The notes: a model not told the origin generated them from the sequence alone. A stretch of 64,000 nt of DNA from Lacihabitans sp. CCS-44 (GCF_024343735.1 NZ_RJUE01000055.1:112423-176422); one strand, 5' to 3'; counted from the first letter of the stretch, positions 34,888 through 45,698 are shown. A program made the numbers and translations.

Positions 34888-35364
34888 TCAAATATCATAC
34901 ATCCTCTTCCCTTCAAGCAACCTATCTATCATTTTATTGATTCTGTTTACTTTAGTATCGATGTTTTTGGCTTCGGTTACCCAGTCTATGTAGAATTTCT
35001 TATTGCTTTCTGTCATTTTATTGAAAAACGCAAGGGCCTTTGGAAAGTCCTCCAAGCATTCTAGAATTTCTTCTGGCACTATTAGGTCGCTTTTGTCCAA
35101 ATAAAGACAAACATCCACCACATCGCCTTCTTTGATATTGTACTTTTTTCTTATCTCGGCTTTCAAAGGCAACATATATATGCCGTTTTTCATCGAAGCC
35201 AGCTTATATTGTTCAATTTCAGCACCATTTACCGTTCCTTTTACCTTCACCCAGAGCGAATTTCTCTTTTCCGTGGAGTTATATTCCAAGATTACGTAAG
35301 TCCAGCCGCCTTTACCGGGGTATTTCTGCACTTTTACTTTTTTATTGATAATCGGTTTATCCAT
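34888..35364 (-). CDS. DUF1905/YdeI-like small protein
   Basis: A 158-residue cytoplasmic protein. The N-terminal half fits DUF1905: GWTYVILEYNSTEKRN, then VKVKGTVNG, MKNGIYMLPLKAEIRKKY and EGDVVDVCLYLD. The C-terminal helical half with PEEILECLEDFPKALAFFNKMTES and KKFYIDWVTEAK resembles the YdeI/OmpD-associated (bacteriocin-protection) domain. The start at 35364 is chosen because its 8-base overlap with the upstream WYL gene's end is the smallest; an ATG six residues earlier is possible. The tight coupling to the WYL regulator suggests a shared transcript. Its biochemical role is not known. Confidence 0.8.
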   Translation of the reverse strand: MDKPIINKKVKVQKYPGKGGWTYVILEYNSTEKRNSLWVKVKGTVNGAEIEQYKLASMKNGIYMLPLKAEIRKKYNIKEGDVVDVCLYLDKSDLIVPEEILECLEDFPKALAFFNKMTESNKKFYIDWVTEAKNIDTKVNRINKMIDRLLEGKRMYDI

Positions 35365-36301
35365 GTAACCTTGCTTTTGCATTTTCTAATTTTTCGAGTA
35401 CCATTTCTTTTAAAAATACTGGCTCTAGAATGTCGGCATCTTTACCAATGAGCATAAACCAGTGTGAAAACCCTTGTAGATTAGAAGACAGAAAGGTCAT
35501 TTCTATTTGATTGTCAACTTGACTTTCAGATACAAATCCCATATAAAAATGTTGATTTCCAAGATACCTATAGGCGTTTTTGTCTATCCTGATTACAATC
35601 TTGGTAAGTAAGTGTTCTTTGGCCGTTTGTTTTAAAAACGAAGAAAACGTTGGGTGTTTTTGGTCAAACCTCTTACTGAGTTTTTCCATTTCCCGGATTC
35701 TATCCAGTCTGAAGTTTCGATAATCTTTTCGCATTTGACACCAAGCTATCAAATACCAATATTGCGACTGGTTATATAACCCAATGGGTTCTATGTTTCT
35801 TGAGTTTTCTTCATAATGCTGTGCACTGAAATACCGTATTTTTAGTATGTTTTTGTCAATGATAGCTTGTAACACTTCGCTGACCTTTATGGTCGAAGTA
35901 TCCTCAATATATTGATTTTCCACAATACTAATATATTGGTTGGCATCATCTAATAGTTCTTTTTCTTGATAACCCAGTACTGACTTTATTTTATAAAGTC
36001 CAGATTCAAAATCCTTTCTGGTTTGGATAGTTCCTAGTTTGGCTAGTATTTTGTCTGCAGTAAAAAATGCAACGGCCTCTTCTTTAGTAAATTGGACCGG
36101 CGGCAGTCTGTATTCTTTCATCAAAGCATAGCCAATGCCGGCTTCGCTCGTGATAGGCACACCGGCCAGTTCTAGGCTGCGAATGTCTCGGTAGACAGTT
36201 CGGAGGCTTATTTCAAACCGCTCCGCTATTTCCTGAGCTTTCACAATCCTTTTGGACTGAAGCTGAATCAAGATGGCAGTGAGACGGTCGAGTCGATTCA
36301 T
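35357..36301 (-). CDS. WYL-domain transcriptional regulator (YafY type)
   Basis: A 314-residue regulator with an N-terminal winged helix (MNRLDRLTAILIQLQSK, then AQEIAERFEISLRTVYRDIRSLE and a GYALMKEYRLPPVQFT hinge) and a central WYL domain (residues about 140-215, with KILKIRYFSAQHYEENSRNIEPIGL and WYLIAWCQMRKDYRNFRLDRI). A C-terminal WCX-like extension follows. WYL proteins sense ligands (often nucleic acids or nucleotides) and control neighbouring genes. Its downstream partner is the DUF1905/YdeI gene, overlapping by 8 bases. Targets elsewhere cannot be seen. Confidence 0.92.
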   Translation of the reverse strand: MNRLDRLTAILIQLQSKRIVKAQEIAERFEISLRTVYRDIRSLELAGVPITSEAGIGYALMKEYRLPPVQFTKEEAVAFFTADKILAKLGTIQTRKDFESGLYKIKSVLGYQEKELLDDANQYISIVENQYIEDTSTIKVSEVLQAIIDKNILKIRYFSAQHYEENSRNIEPIGLYNQSQYWYLIAWCQMRKDYRNFRLDRIREMEKLSKRFDQKHPTFSSFLKQTAKEHLLTKIVIRIDKNAYRYLGNQHFYMGFVSESQVDNQIEMTFLSSNLQGFSHWFMLIGKDADILEPVFLKEMVLEKLENAKARLHG

Positions 36302-36445
36302 TATTTGGAACGATTAAATATATTCATTCAAAAGTAGAACTATTTAATTTTTTTCTGAAATTTCAGGTGGCTAAATATTTTAGCTAAATATTTTTCGAAA
36401 AAAATAAATGCATAAAGTTTTGAAAAAAATATTTTTAATTGTATT

Positions 36446-36478
36446 TTTGACACTTAATAAGAAAAATTTATATTTTTA
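36446..36478 (+). promoter_or_regulatory. candidate promoter of xylA
   Basis: TTTG at 36446-36449 is followed after 21 bases by TATTTTTA at 36471-36478, close to the Bacteroidota pattern TTTG-N19/21-TAnnTTTG (last base A not G). It lies 21 bases before the xylA start. No XylR-like operator is obvious. Confidence 0.5.
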
Positions 36479-36499
36479 CTTCAAAAAGCAATAAAACCT

Positions 36500-37840
36500 A
36501 TGTCAAAATTAACAGTCACTTTGGGCGAAAAGGAATATTTTCCGTTCATAAAAGAACCGATAAAATTTGAGGGAAGAGAGTCGGATAATCCACTTGCATT
36601 CAAATTTTATGATGAAAACAGAGTAGTAGCAGGTAAAACCATGCGTGAGCATTTGCGTTTTGCGGTTTCTTACTGGCACACTTTCTGTGGAACAGGTGGT
36701 GATCCGTTTGGTCCAGGAACAAAAGTGTTTCCGTGGGATGCTAACGGAAATGCACTACAAGCTGCTCATGATAAAATGGACGCAGCGTTTGAGTTTTTTA
36801 CAAAATTGGGTACTGAGTTTTGGTGTTTTCACGACGTAGATATGTCGCCAGAAGGAAACTCTTTGGCAGAGTATGAAAGTAATTTGTCAAAAATTGTGGA
36901 CTATGCAAAAGCAAAACAGGCGGGATCAGGGACACAGTTACTTTGGGGGACAGCCAATTTGTTCTCAAATCCAAGGTATATGAATGGTGCATCAACCAAT
37001 CCTAACTTTGATGTGGTAGCACATGCAGGTTTTCAGGTTAAAAACTGTATAGACGCAACCATAGCTTTGGGCGGTATGGGTTATACTTTTTGGGGAGGCA
37101 GAGAAGGCTATATGTCGCTTTTGAATACCAAAACCAAGCAAGAATTGGATCATTTAGGGCAGTTTTTAAGAACTGCTAGAGATTATGGTCGTAAAAATGG
37201 CTTTACTGGTACTTTCTACATTGAACCTAAACCCGCAGAGCCTTCTAAGCACCAATACGATTTTGATGCTCAGACAGTTATTGGTTTCTTAAGAGCTCAA
37301 GGTTTGGATAAAGATTTTGGTTTGAATATAGAAGTTAACCACGCTACTTTAGCTGGCCACACCTTTGCTCATGAGCTGCAAATGGCGGCTGACGCTGGCA
37401 TGTTGTCATCAATAGACGCCAACCGTGGTGACTACCAAAATGGATGGGATACCGATCAGTTTCCGGTAGATGTGTTTGAGTTGACAGAGGCTATGTTGGT
37501 AATTTTAGAAACTGAAGGCTTTAAGCATGGAGGCATCAATTTTGACGCTAAAACAAGAAGAAATTCAACTGATCTTGAAGATATATTTATTGCTCATGTA
37601 GGAGGTATGGATGTATTCGCGAGAGCACTGCTCGTAGCCAATGACATTTTGACCAAATCACCTTACAAAAAGTTGCGTGACGACCGCTACGCTTCTTTTA
37701 ACACTGGCAATGGGGCAAAGTTTGAAAAAGGCGAACTAAGCCTAGAAGACTTGGCCAAAATAGCCAAAGAAGTAGGTGAACCTGCTCAAATATCGGGCAA
37801 GCAAGAACTGATGGAAATGATTATTAATCAGTACATATAA
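36500..37840 (+). CDS. xylA: xylose isomerase
   Basis: Interconverts D-xylose and D-xylulose (also glucose and fructose) using two divalent metals; cytoplasmic. The 446-residue protein is a class II (long) enzyme. Marks are [19 protein letters not shown], catalytic-His region [21 protein letters not shown] sequence [17 protein letters not shown], the metal site [18 protein letters not shown], and [19 protein letters not shown] with [20 protein letters not shown]. No xylulokinase or xylose transporter is adjacent, so regulation and pathway partners are elsewhere. A strong terminator follows, so it is monocistronic. Confidence 0.97.
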   Translation: MSKLTVTLGEKEYFPFIKEPIKFEGRESDNPLAFKFYDENRVVAGKTMREHLRFAVSYWHTFCGTGGDPFGPGTKVFPWDANGNALQAAHDKMDAAFEFFTKLGTEFWCFHDVDMSPEGNSLAEYESNLSKIVDYAKAKQAGSGTQLLWGTANLFSNPRYMNGASTNPNFDVVAHAGFQVKNCIDATIALGGMGYTFWGGREGYMSLLNTKTKQELDHLGQFLRTARDYGRKNGFTGTFYIEPKPAEPSKHQYDFDAQTVIGFLRAQGLDKDFGLNIEVNHATLAGHTFAHELQMAADAGMLSSIDANRGDYQNGWDTDQFPVDVFELTEAMLVILETEGFKHGGINFDAKTRRNSTDLEDIFIAHVGGMDVFARALLVANDILTKSPYKKLRDDRYASFNTGNGAKFEKGELSLEDLAKIAKEVGEPAQISGKQELMEMIINQYI

Positions 37841-37875
37841 GCGTTTTTAATTGTTTATTCAGCTTATAATGTAAG

Positions 37876-37906
37876 CAGTCAGCTCAATTGGGCTGGCTGT
37901 TTTTTT
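37876..37906 (+). terminator. intrinsic terminator of xylA
   Basis: A 10-bp stem with G-U pairs, CAGTCAGCTC/GGGCTGGCTG around loop AATT, is followed by seven T residues, 35 bases after the stop codon. Confidence 0.9.
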
Positions 37907-38087
37907 GTTTATATGTATTTGAGTTTTCTATTACAATTGTATAAAAATAAAATTTTATAAATTACTCTATTTTATTTGAAGCTTGTTTTTACCTTTACAA
38001 TGTAATTCTGCTATAGAACCTTATAAAACCATCTTGAAATAGATTTCGTAATTAATAGTTTACAAAAAATTCGAAAAATTATTTACA

Positions 38088-40793
38088 ATGATCGGGATAA
38101 AAAAAATACTCCAGACTATTTTGTTTGTATTCTTAACTATGCTCTCAGGTTATGGGCAAATTAAGATAAACGAAATTTTAGCCAATAATCAAGGTGCTCT
38201 TAAAAACTCCGCAATTCAGATGGAGGATTGGATAGAACTGTATAATTCAAGTGATGATGAAATAGACATCGGCGGTATGGGAATATCTGACAACGATTCT
38301 ATTAAGCATATTTTTTCAAAGAGCGGATTGAAAATTGCTGGCAAAGGTTATTTGGTATTGATAGCTTCTGGCGATGTTTCCATTGGAAATAGACATTTAA
38401 GCTTCAGCCTAAATGATGATGGAGAAACACTTAAGTTGTTTTCAGCTTCGGGTAAAGTGGTGGATAGGTTTGAATATCCTGCACTTAGAAAAGACGTTGC
38501 CTATGGGAGGAAATTTGACGGTGCCACTCGGCTGCGATATTTTGCTGAGCCAAGTCCAGAAACTGCTAATAATGAACAGGTTGCAGTAAAGAAAATAGCT
38601 AAAGCTCCCAAGTTCTCAAAAAAAGGTGGTTTTTATTCCTCTTTTCAACTCAAAATATCGAGATTTCTGAGCAGTGCAGACATCTATTATAGCCTCGACG
38701 GGTCAGAACCTATGCCACAAGACACAATGCTTGGAAAATATGAATACAAAAAAAATTACCAAGAAAATCCGGGAGATCCGGTCGTTAATCAGAATTTTTT
38801 TGGTTCTAAAAAAAGCTATTTATATAAAAGAAAAATAGCCATCGCAGATACCAATTTGGGCGGTAATATGTATAGTTTGATTCCTACAACATTTGCCAAA
38901 TCCGCCACATATTTGCCAAAAACAGACATTCCCAAAGCACAAATAGTAAGGGCAATAGCGGTAAAAAAAGGAAAACTACCAAGTGAAATAGTAAGCAATA
39001 CGTACTTTCTTGAGACCAACAAAAAAAGCCCCTACACGTTTCCGATAGTGTCATTGGCGTTTAATCCTGGAGACCTTTTTGATTATGAAAAGGGAATGTA
39101 TGTGGCAGGAAACACATTCGATGCGTTTAGAAGAAGCTCCTTTGAAACCACAGGACTTTGTACTGTAGGAAACTATTCTAATCGAAGCTCCTTTTGGGAA
39201 AAAGATGCGAGTTTTGAGTTTTTTGAAAACTCAAGTCAAAAGATTTGCCAAGCTATAACGGCCCGTATTCATGGTGGTTGCAGTCGTTCGTTTCCATACA
39301 AATCCTTCAAGCTTTTCTCTGAAGACAATTTTGACAGATATGATCTTATCAGGAAAGAAAAAACAAGAACTCAAGCCAGTGTAGTGCTCCGCAACAGCGG
39401 CAATGATTACAACATGACACTTTTTAAGGATGTATTTATTCATCAGTTGATGAAACCTCTGAATATACCGATTCAAGAATTTAGGCCAAGTATAGTGTAT
39501 ATCAATGGCGAATATTGGGGAATTCACAACCTGCGTGATAGAGTAGATAACGATTATTTGGGCAAAGTTTATGATGTTGACAAAAACAATGTTGACATGA
39601 TAAAAATAGTTTTTGATGGCCCAGAGGAGATAGAATATGGTGATGATAAAGCATACAATGAGCTCAAAACTTTTTTTAAAAGCAATAGCTTTTCTTCTGA
39701 CGAAACTTTTGAAAAAGCCAAGTCTTTGATGGACATCGTTAACTTTATCGACTATCAGATAGCCCATATTTTCGTCGGAAACATCGATTGGCCTCAAAAT
39801 AATGTAAGACTTTGGCGAGTAAAAACTACTGAAAGTAACCAAGCTCCCAAAGACGGGAAATGGCGTTGGGTGTTTTTTGATGCCGATAGATCTTTGGGAG
39901 AAACTGTGAATGTTTCGCATAACAATTTGTCAGATGCCATAAACAGGCCAGAAAACTTCATTTTCAACAAATTGCTTCAAAATCAAACTTTTAAAACTCA
40001 ATTTGTGGCCAGATTCAGAGAGCTACTCGACAGTAATTTTAAGTTTGAAAATAGCTCGAAATTGTACCTTGAAATAAAAAAAATATACGAACCCGAGATA
40101 GAAACCCATGTAAAAAGATGGAATATCATACCATCAAAAGCCCAATGGGAGCGAAATTGTGAAGAAGTGCTGAACTATCTGAAATTAAGACCCGAAGTAG
40201 TAAAAAAGCAGCTTGGCGAACAGCTTGGATTAGATCTGAACAAGATACAAATAATAAATCCGATGTCTGCTGAAATAGTACTGAATAATAAAGTTGAGAA
40301 AAAAACACACAGTAAATACATAGAAACTGACAATGTACTGAAGATTAGGCCACTTAAGGCTGAGAATAAAATATTTTCGCATTGGATAATTGGCGGGAAA
40401 CCGTATTTTGAAACCGAAATGGAAATCAAAATCGTTTCGGACACCATAATTGTGGCTATTTTCGAAACTAAGGATGAAGATTTGGATGAAGTAAAGGAAA
40501 CGTTTAATCATGAAAAATACGCAATAACCAAGGGGTTATCTCCAAACAATGATGGAATAAATGAACACTTAGGTTTGCAATTTTATAACCCAAATGACCG
40601 TTTGGAGAAGTTTCAGGTATTTGATAAAAATGGAGTTGAAAAAGCAATAGAATGGGAACAAAACCCAGAAAAAGGCACAATAAATATTTATTTCAAGAAC
40701 TTAAACACGCTCTCAAAAGGTACATTATTTTACGTTTTTAAACTTCAAAATAATTCTGAAATTTATTCAGATTTTATTACTGTCAATTTTTGA
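38088..40793 (+). CDS. secreted CotH-kinase protein with lamin-tail and T9SS C-terminal domains
   Basis: A 901-residue exported protein. The signal peptide is MIGIKKILQTILFVFLTMLSGYG. Order: lamin-tail domain (residues about 24-150, KINEILANNQG, DWIELYNSSDDEIDIGG, LVLIASG), a chitobiase/FN3-like repeat (FYSSFQLKISRF, IYYSLDGSEP), then a CotH-type atypical kinase domain (about 350-690, ARIHGGCSRSFPYKSFKL, NGEYWGIHNLRDRVDNDYL, WRWVFFDADRSLG). The C-terminus ITKGLSPNNDGINE to FITVNF is a CHU_C/type B T9SS sorting domain, so it is likely delivered to the cell surface. CotH homologues phosphorylate spore-coat proteins in Bacillus; the target here is unknown. Confidence 0.88.
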   Translation: MIGIKKILQTILFVFLTMLSGYGQIKINEILANNQGALKNSAIQMEDWIELYNSSDDEIDIGGMGISDNDSIKHIFSKSGLKIAGKGYLVLIASGDVSIGNRHLSFSLNDDGETLKLFSASGKVVDRFEYPALRKDVAYGRKFDGATRLRYFAEPSPETANNEQVAVKKIAKAPKFSKKGGFYSSFQLKISRFLSSADIYYSLDGSEPMPQDTMLGKYEYKKNYQENPGDPVVNQNFFGSKKSYLYKRKIAIADTNLGGNMYSLIPTTFAKSATYLPKTDIPKAQIVRAIAVKKGKLPSEIVSNTYFLETNKKSPYTFPIVSLAFNPGDLFDYEKGMYVAGNTFDAFRRSSFETTGLCTVGNYSNRSSFWEKDASFEFFENSSQKICQAITARIHGGCSRSFPYKSFKLFSEDNFDRYDLIRKEKTRTQASVVLRNSGNDYNMTLFKDVFIHQLMKPLNIPIQEFRPSIVYINGEYWGIHNLRDRVDNDYLGKVYDVDKNNVDMIKIVFDGPEEIEYGDDKAYNELKTFFKSNSFSSDETFEKAKSLMDIVNFIDYQIAHIFVGNIDWPQNNVRLWRVKTTESNQAPKDGKWRWVFFDADRSLGETVNVSHNNLSDAINRPENFIFNKLLQNQTFKTQFVARFRELLDSNFKFENSSKLYLEIKKIYEPEIETHVKRWNIIPSKAQWERNCEEVLNYLKLRPEVVKKQLGEQLGLDLNKIQIINPMSAEIVLNNKVEKKTHSKYIETDNVLKIRPLKAENKIFSHWIIGGKPYFETEMEIKIVSDTIIVAIFETKDEDLDEVKETFNHEKYAITKGLSPNNDGINEHLGLQFYNPNDRLEKFQVFDKNGVEKAIEWEQNPEKGTINIYFKNLNTLSKGTLFYVFKLQNNSEIYSDFITVNF

Positions 40794-40870
40794 GAGAAAT
40801 TTGAAAGAATCTATGTTTTTAAATTTACTTAAATCACAGCCTTTTACGTTAACAAGTAGGTATTAAAGCT

Positions 40871-40878
40871 TATTTTTG
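40871..40878 (+). promoter_or_regulatory. candidate -7 element of tamB-tamL
   Basis: TATTTTTG matches TAnnTTTG and ends 23 bases before the tamB start. No clear -33 TTTG at standard spacing. Confidence 0.4.
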
Positions 40879-40901
40879 TATTTGGTATCGTTAATCCATA
40901 T

Positions 40902-43900
40902 ATGGCTCAAGTGGTTTTTAGACGTATTTTAAAAACACTAGCAATAATTATTATTTTATTGTTGGTGGCTGCTATGGGCTCAATACTGTATTTGAAATCT
41001 CCCAATGGGCAAAAACGCCTGAGTGATTTTGTGCTAAAAACACTCTCCGAAAAGCTCAAAACACCAGTTACAGGCAATATTTCGTACGGTTTTCCTGACT
41101 GGGTAAAAATTGAAAAGCTCCTCATTCGAGACCAACAATCTGACACCTTGATTTCGGCGAAACGAGCCTACATCGATATAGACATGTTGGCTTATCTTGA
41201 TAATATACTTAAAATCAATAAATTAGAACTAGAAGGTTCGTTACTCAATATTTACAAAAAGGATGCTGTTTTTAATTATTCTTATGCAATAGCTGCATTT
41301 TCATCAACAAAACCCAAGGATGCCATCACCGTTCCTCTGAGTTATGAGCTGCAAAGTATTTTGGCCAAAGACCTTACAGTGAGGTACTCAGACCCATCGT
41401 CAAAACAAAAACTTCAAGCCAAGTTTGGAGATTTACAAACTGGTTTTTCTAAAATTGATGTTGGAAAAAATAAGTTTTTCCTTAAAAACACTTCGCTAAA
41501 TAACAGCTATCTGACGGCTACCTTTGGTAAAACTGTCGCGGATAGTTCAGGGGCAAAAAGCAATTCTAACCTACCAGATATTCAGATTCAGGAATTTGCG
41601 GCGAAGAATTTTAACTGGAACCTAGCACTTGGAGATACCAAAACCACCGGAAAAGGAATAAATCTGGATTTCGAAATTGAAAAAATCGATTTACCCAAAG
41701 AAACAATTTCCCTCAATAAACTTGTCGCAAATGCTGACAATATCACTTATTCTGGAGCAAAAGCGGCAAAAAACTTGGGAGGTCAGCTCAATTTTCAAGA
41801 TTTGGGCCTGAGTGATTTTGTACTAAAAACACAAAAACTAGCTTATGATAAAGAAAAAATCGAGGGGGAAATTTTGAAATTATCCGTAAAAGAAAAGTCT
41901 GGATTTGAAATCAAAGAACTAACCACCAAGTCTGTATTAAAAGACAAAAAATTAGTCCTGACCAACTTAAATCTAAAAACCAACGCTTCGGAGTTAAAAT
42001 CTACTGCGGAAATAGTATTGAATCCAACCGATATATCAAAAAGTGTATTTTCTTATCATTTGATATCGAGTAGTTTATCGGCATCAGACGCCTTGTTTTT
42101 CAACCCTGACCTTTCGAACAATACTTATTTCAAGAACCTTTCGAAAGATGAAATTTCATTAAATGGAATCGTCTATGGCGAATTATCAAGTTTGAAATTC
42201 GAGAAAGTGAATTTGAAAGGCATCCAAAATTCAAGTCTAAACTTTTCAGGAACTTTAAAAAATCTAAATGACCCCGTTTTTGATCTAAATATTGCAAATC
42301 TGACCTCCTCCAAGGCAGATATTTTGCGAATAGTACCAACGGATGTATTGCCAGAAAATATCAATATTCCCAAGGATTTTGTACTTAAGGGCACTGTTAA
42401 GGGTAAAATTTTGGACTTTAACTCTGATTTGACCATAAGCTCCGAACAAGGTGTAGCTCAGTTAAACAGCCGCATCATAAATAATAAAGCCGGACTGGCT
42501 TACTCTGGAAAGCTCAATACGCAAGCCTATAAAGTTGGAGATTTAATAAACAATCCAACCATTGGTTCGATAAGCTCCAACATAGAATTTAAAGGCATGG
42601 GCACAAGTCTTAAAACTGCCAACTTGGTGCTTTCAGGTAATGTTTCGGAGGCTTTTTATGAAGGCAAAAAATATCAAAATATTGTTTTCTCTGGAGATTT
42701 AAAAAACCAAATATTTGACACAAAATTGGCGGTAAACGACCCCAGTGCGAGTTTTACTTGGGAAGGAAAAGTGGATATTTCAAAACCTATCATAGAACTG
42801 GAAGGTAAAACCAAACTTGACTTTGTGAATCTTCAGAAACTCGGAATAAGCAAAGAAAACATCATTATAAAAGGGGACATTGAGCTGAACAACATTGTTT
42901 TGGATGCCAAATCTCCCGCTATTGATTTCCAAGGCAAAAACATAAATGTTTATAAAGACGATATGCTTTTTCCGATTGGCGATGTAAAAGTGATTACTTC
43001 CACCAGCGATGGTAATAACAAACTTGAAGCCACCACCTCATTTATAAATGTTTCACTATCAGGTGATTTCGATTATAATCAGCTACAAAATATTATGCTG
43101 AATGAGGTTAATAATTATTTCAAATTACTGAATTTTAAACCTGCATTGGTGCAGGATTCTTACAATTTCCGTTTAGATGGAAAAGTTAGCTACAATCCTG
43201 TTTTCAGTGCATTTTTACCTAATCTAAAATCTTTCTCAGATGTGGTGGTTCATGCCACTTTACAAAGCGAAGGCGATACACCGATAGAAGGAAGTGTGCA
43301 AATTCCATATCTTCAATACGACTCTGTAAAAGTTTACAACACAACTTTTGATTACACTGGAGACCGAAAAACACTTAAATATCAAATACTTACAAAGCAG
43401 ATAACCAACAATAATCTCAGAGTTAGAAACGCCAGTTTGGTTGGAAAACTCGAAAACAACATAGGTAGTTTTGATTTGTCTGTCAAAGACTCTTTAGACC
43501 AAGATATACACTCCCTTACGGGTTTGGTTCAGAGCGTAAACAACCAACTACAAATCAGTTTTGACGAAGACGGAAGTATGCTTTATTACGAGCCCTGGGC
43601 GGGAAATCCATTCGGTAGCATAACTTATTCATCGGCGGGTGTGCTTATCAATGACGTTATATTTACTTCAAAAAATCAGATTTTGAGGTTAAGTAGCCTT
43701 AACGATCAACCTAATGGCCCCTTGCATGTTTTTTCGCAGAATATCGACCTCAATTTTCTTGCTCAAGCATTTTTACAAGACTCCACTTTTGTGGCCGGTT
43801 ACGCCGACTTAGATCTCGAAATACTGAACTACATGGAAGGTACGCCGTCATTTACGGGCGATGTGCTGGTGACAGAATTCGAAATGAATAAAACAAAACT

Positions 43901-45698
43901 CGGCACACTAGAAGGCAAGGCTGAGAGTAATTCTCTGGAGCAGATTAGGCTTACAGCTACCTTAAAAGGCGAGGTAACAGACATGTCGATAAAAGGTTAT
44001 TATTATCCTAAACGCGAAGAATCGTTGGATTTTACAGCAGATATTCGGAATATAGACTTAGTGGCTATTCAGGTGTTTGTCAAAGACATAATAAGCAATG
44101 TAAATGGTAACCTCATGGGGAATTTTACGGTTAAAGGCTCCACCAGCAAACCAAAAATTGTCGGAGATGTTACTTTTGGTAAGTTTGATTTTGTACTGGT
44201 GGAAACAGGAGCAAAACTCAAGCTCAACAAGCAAAAAATATTATTTGAAAACGAAAAAGCCGTTTTAAATCATATAAGCTTAGAAGACGAAAATGACCAA
44301 AAAATGGATGTGGATGGTAAGATTAACCTTGCTTACTTACCTGACTATAGCTATGATTTAGCCATAAAAACGGAAGATTTTAAACTTATTAACGCAAAAA
44401 AAGGGCAAAACGAGCTCTTCTATGGAGTGGGATATTTGGGCGGAAATATGCTTCTGAAAGGTCGAAATCTGGATTTTAGACTAACAGGCGATGTGGATGT
44501 GAAAGATAAAACCGACATTACGCTATTGCTCACTGACGAAACAAATGCCAATACAGAACTCGAAAACGTGGTAAAATTTGTGGATTTTAGTAAAATAGAC
44601 ACCTTAAAAACGGTGGTTCAGAAAAGCGGGCTAAACTTTGCCAACGCCGTCAATATCAAAATCGATGTACCCGCCAAAGCAACATTAAAAATTCTGATGG
44701 ACCCCATAACTGGAGATTTAATGCGTGTTAATGGACAAGGAAACCTCAACGTAGGTTTTGATAACAGCGGAGATTTGTTTATTGTAGGAAGATATGAGAT
44801 AGAAAAAGGTCAGTACGATATCACTTATCAAGCCTTGCGAAAGTCTTTTGCCATTAAACCATCGAGCAAAAGTTACATTGAATTTTCTGGAGACCCAATG
44901 TCCGCCAAGTTGGACATTACAGCAGAATATAATGCCGGAAAAAGAGCCATTTCTTCCTATCCAACCGCTCCCACCGCTGAAGGACATGAACGACTTACAA
45001 ATTCAAGGTTGTTGGTGCCGTTTCGTGTGGATTTAAGAGTTGCCGGTTTTTTATCAGCTCCGGATATTAAGTTTGAAATTGTTACCCAGACAAACGATGT
45101 TGGGGACCTAAAAATGCCTTTGCAAAACCAAGGTATTAGGACAGTTGAAAGCAATGGGGTAAAGTCCACAAACGATGCTGATTTTAAAAAATACCAGGAA
45201 AACATAAACGCCAATGCCATCATGCTTTTGGTGGGTAATGGTTTTAATGCCAGCCAAATTGGAGAGAATTTAACCAACATAGAAAACATCGCCAGGCAAA
45301 AAGTCAGCGACATGATTTCTAGCCAGTTAGACAGATATGCTTCTGGACTTATAAAGGGCATCGATCTCGACTTGGGCTTGGAGTCGGGCTATGATGCCAC
45401 TAACGAAGAACGAAATACCAATCTCAACCTCGGTGTAAGTAAGAAACTTGCAAACGACCGTATCTCTATTTCGGTAGGTAAAAACTTTGAACTCGAGAAC
45501 AAAGACCTTAAATCCGATGAGATTTTTGATAATATTGAAGCCAACTGGCAGGTGACTAAAGACGGCCGATATCGAGTGAAGGTATTCCGTAAAAACCTAA
45601 CCCAGATGGTCATAGAAGGCTCAGTGGTAGAAACAGGGGTCGGTTTTATTTTCGCCATAGATTACGACACTTGGAAGGAATTAATGAAACGAAAATGA
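40902..45698 (+). CDS. tamB: TamB-like inner-membrane translocation/assembly protein
   Basis: A 1598-residue AsmA/TamB-family protein expected to span from inner to outer membrane and move lipids or help insert outer-membrane proteins. A single N-terminal membrane anchor (residues about 9-30, LAIIIILLLVAAMGSILYL) is followed by a long run of beta-strand repeats and the C-terminal DUF490 domain (about 1230-1598; LFIVGRYEIEKGQYDITY and the end VGFIFAIDYDTWKELMKRK). Its stop overlaps the start of the downstream BamA-like gene by ATGA, so the two are cotranslated. This is the same pairing as TamA/TamB of proteobacteria, in reverse gene order. Sequence identity to E. coli TamB is not assessable here; the fold and context make the call firm. 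Confidence 0.9.
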   Translation: MAQVVFRRILKTLAIIIILLLVAAMGSILYLKSPNGQKRLSDFVLKTLSEKLKTPVTGNISYGFPDWVKIEKLLIRDQQSDTLISAKRAYIDIDMLAYLDNILKINKLELEGSLLNIYKKDAVFNYSYAIAAFSSTKPKDAITVPLSYELQSILAKDLTVRYSDPSSKQKLQAKFGDLQTGFSKIDVGKNKFFLKNTSLNNSYLTATFGKTVADSSGAKSNSNLPDIQIQEFAAKNFNWNLALGDTKTTGKGINLDFEIEKIDLPKETISLNKLVANADNITYSGAKAAKNLGGQLNFQDLGLSDFVLKTQKLAYDKEKIEGEILKLSVKEKSGFEIKELTTKSVLKDKKLVLTNLNLKTNASELKSTAEIVLNPTDISKSVFSYHLISSSLSASDALFFNPDLSNNTYFKNLSKDEISLNGIVYGELSSLKFEKVNLKGIQNSSLNFSGTLKNLNDPVFDLNIANLTSSKADILRIVPTDVLPENINIPKDFVLKGTVKGKILDFNSDLTISSEQGVAQLNSRIINNKAGLAYSGKLNTQAYKVGDLINNPTIGSISSNIEFKGMGTSLKTANLVLSGNVSEAFYEGKKYQNIVFSGDLKNQIFDTKLAVNDPSASFTWEGKVDISKPIIELEGKTKLDFVNLQKLGISKENIIIKGDIELNNIVLDAKSPAIDFQGKNINVYKDDMLFPIGDVKVITSTSDGNNKLEATTSFINVSLSGDFDYNQLQNIMLNEVNNYFKLLNFKPALVQDSYNFRLDGKVSYNPVFSAFLPNLKSFSDVVVHATLQSEGDTPIEGSVQIPYLQYDSVKVYNTTFDYTGDRKTLKYQILTKQITNNNLRVRNASLVGKLENNIGSFDLSVKDSLDQDIHSLTGLVQSVNNQLQISFDEDGSMLYYEPWAGNPFGSITYSSAGVLINDVIFTSKNQILRLSSLNDQPNGPLHVFSQNIDLNFLAQAFLQDSTFVAGYADLDLEILNYMEGTPSFTGDVLVTEFEMNKTKLGTLEGKAESNSLEQIRLTATLKGEVTDMSIKGYYYPKREESLDFTADIRNIDLVAIQVFVKDIISNVNGNLMGNFTVKGSTSKPKIVGDVTFGKFDFVLVETGAKLKLNKQKILFENEKAVLNHISLEDENDQKMDVDGKINLAYLPDYSYDLAIKTEDFKLINAKKGQNELFYGVGYLGGNMLLKGRNLDFRLTGDVDVKDKTDITLLLTDETNANTELENVVKFVDFSKIDTLKTVVQKSGLNFANAVNIKIDVPAKATLKILMDPITGDLMRVNGQGNLNVGFDNSGDLFIVGRYEIEKGQYDITYQALRKSFAIKPSSKSYIEFSGDPMSAKLDITAEYNAGKRAISSYPTAPTAEGHERLTNSRLLVPFRVDLRVAGFLSAPDIKFEIVTQTNDVGDLKMPLQNQGIRTVESNGVKSTNDADFKKYQENINANAIMLLVGNGFNASQIGENLTNIENIARQKVSDMISSQLDRYASGLIKGIDLDLGLESGYDATNEERNTNLNLGVSKKLANDRISISVGKNFELENKDLKSDEIFDNIEANWQVTKDGRYRVKVFRKNLTQMVIEGSVVETGVGFIFAIDYDTWKELMKRK

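Noticed and set aside
39231..39920. 229-residue minus-strand ORF within the CotH gene
   Set aside because: Antisense shadow; the plus-strand CotH motifs run through the whole segment.
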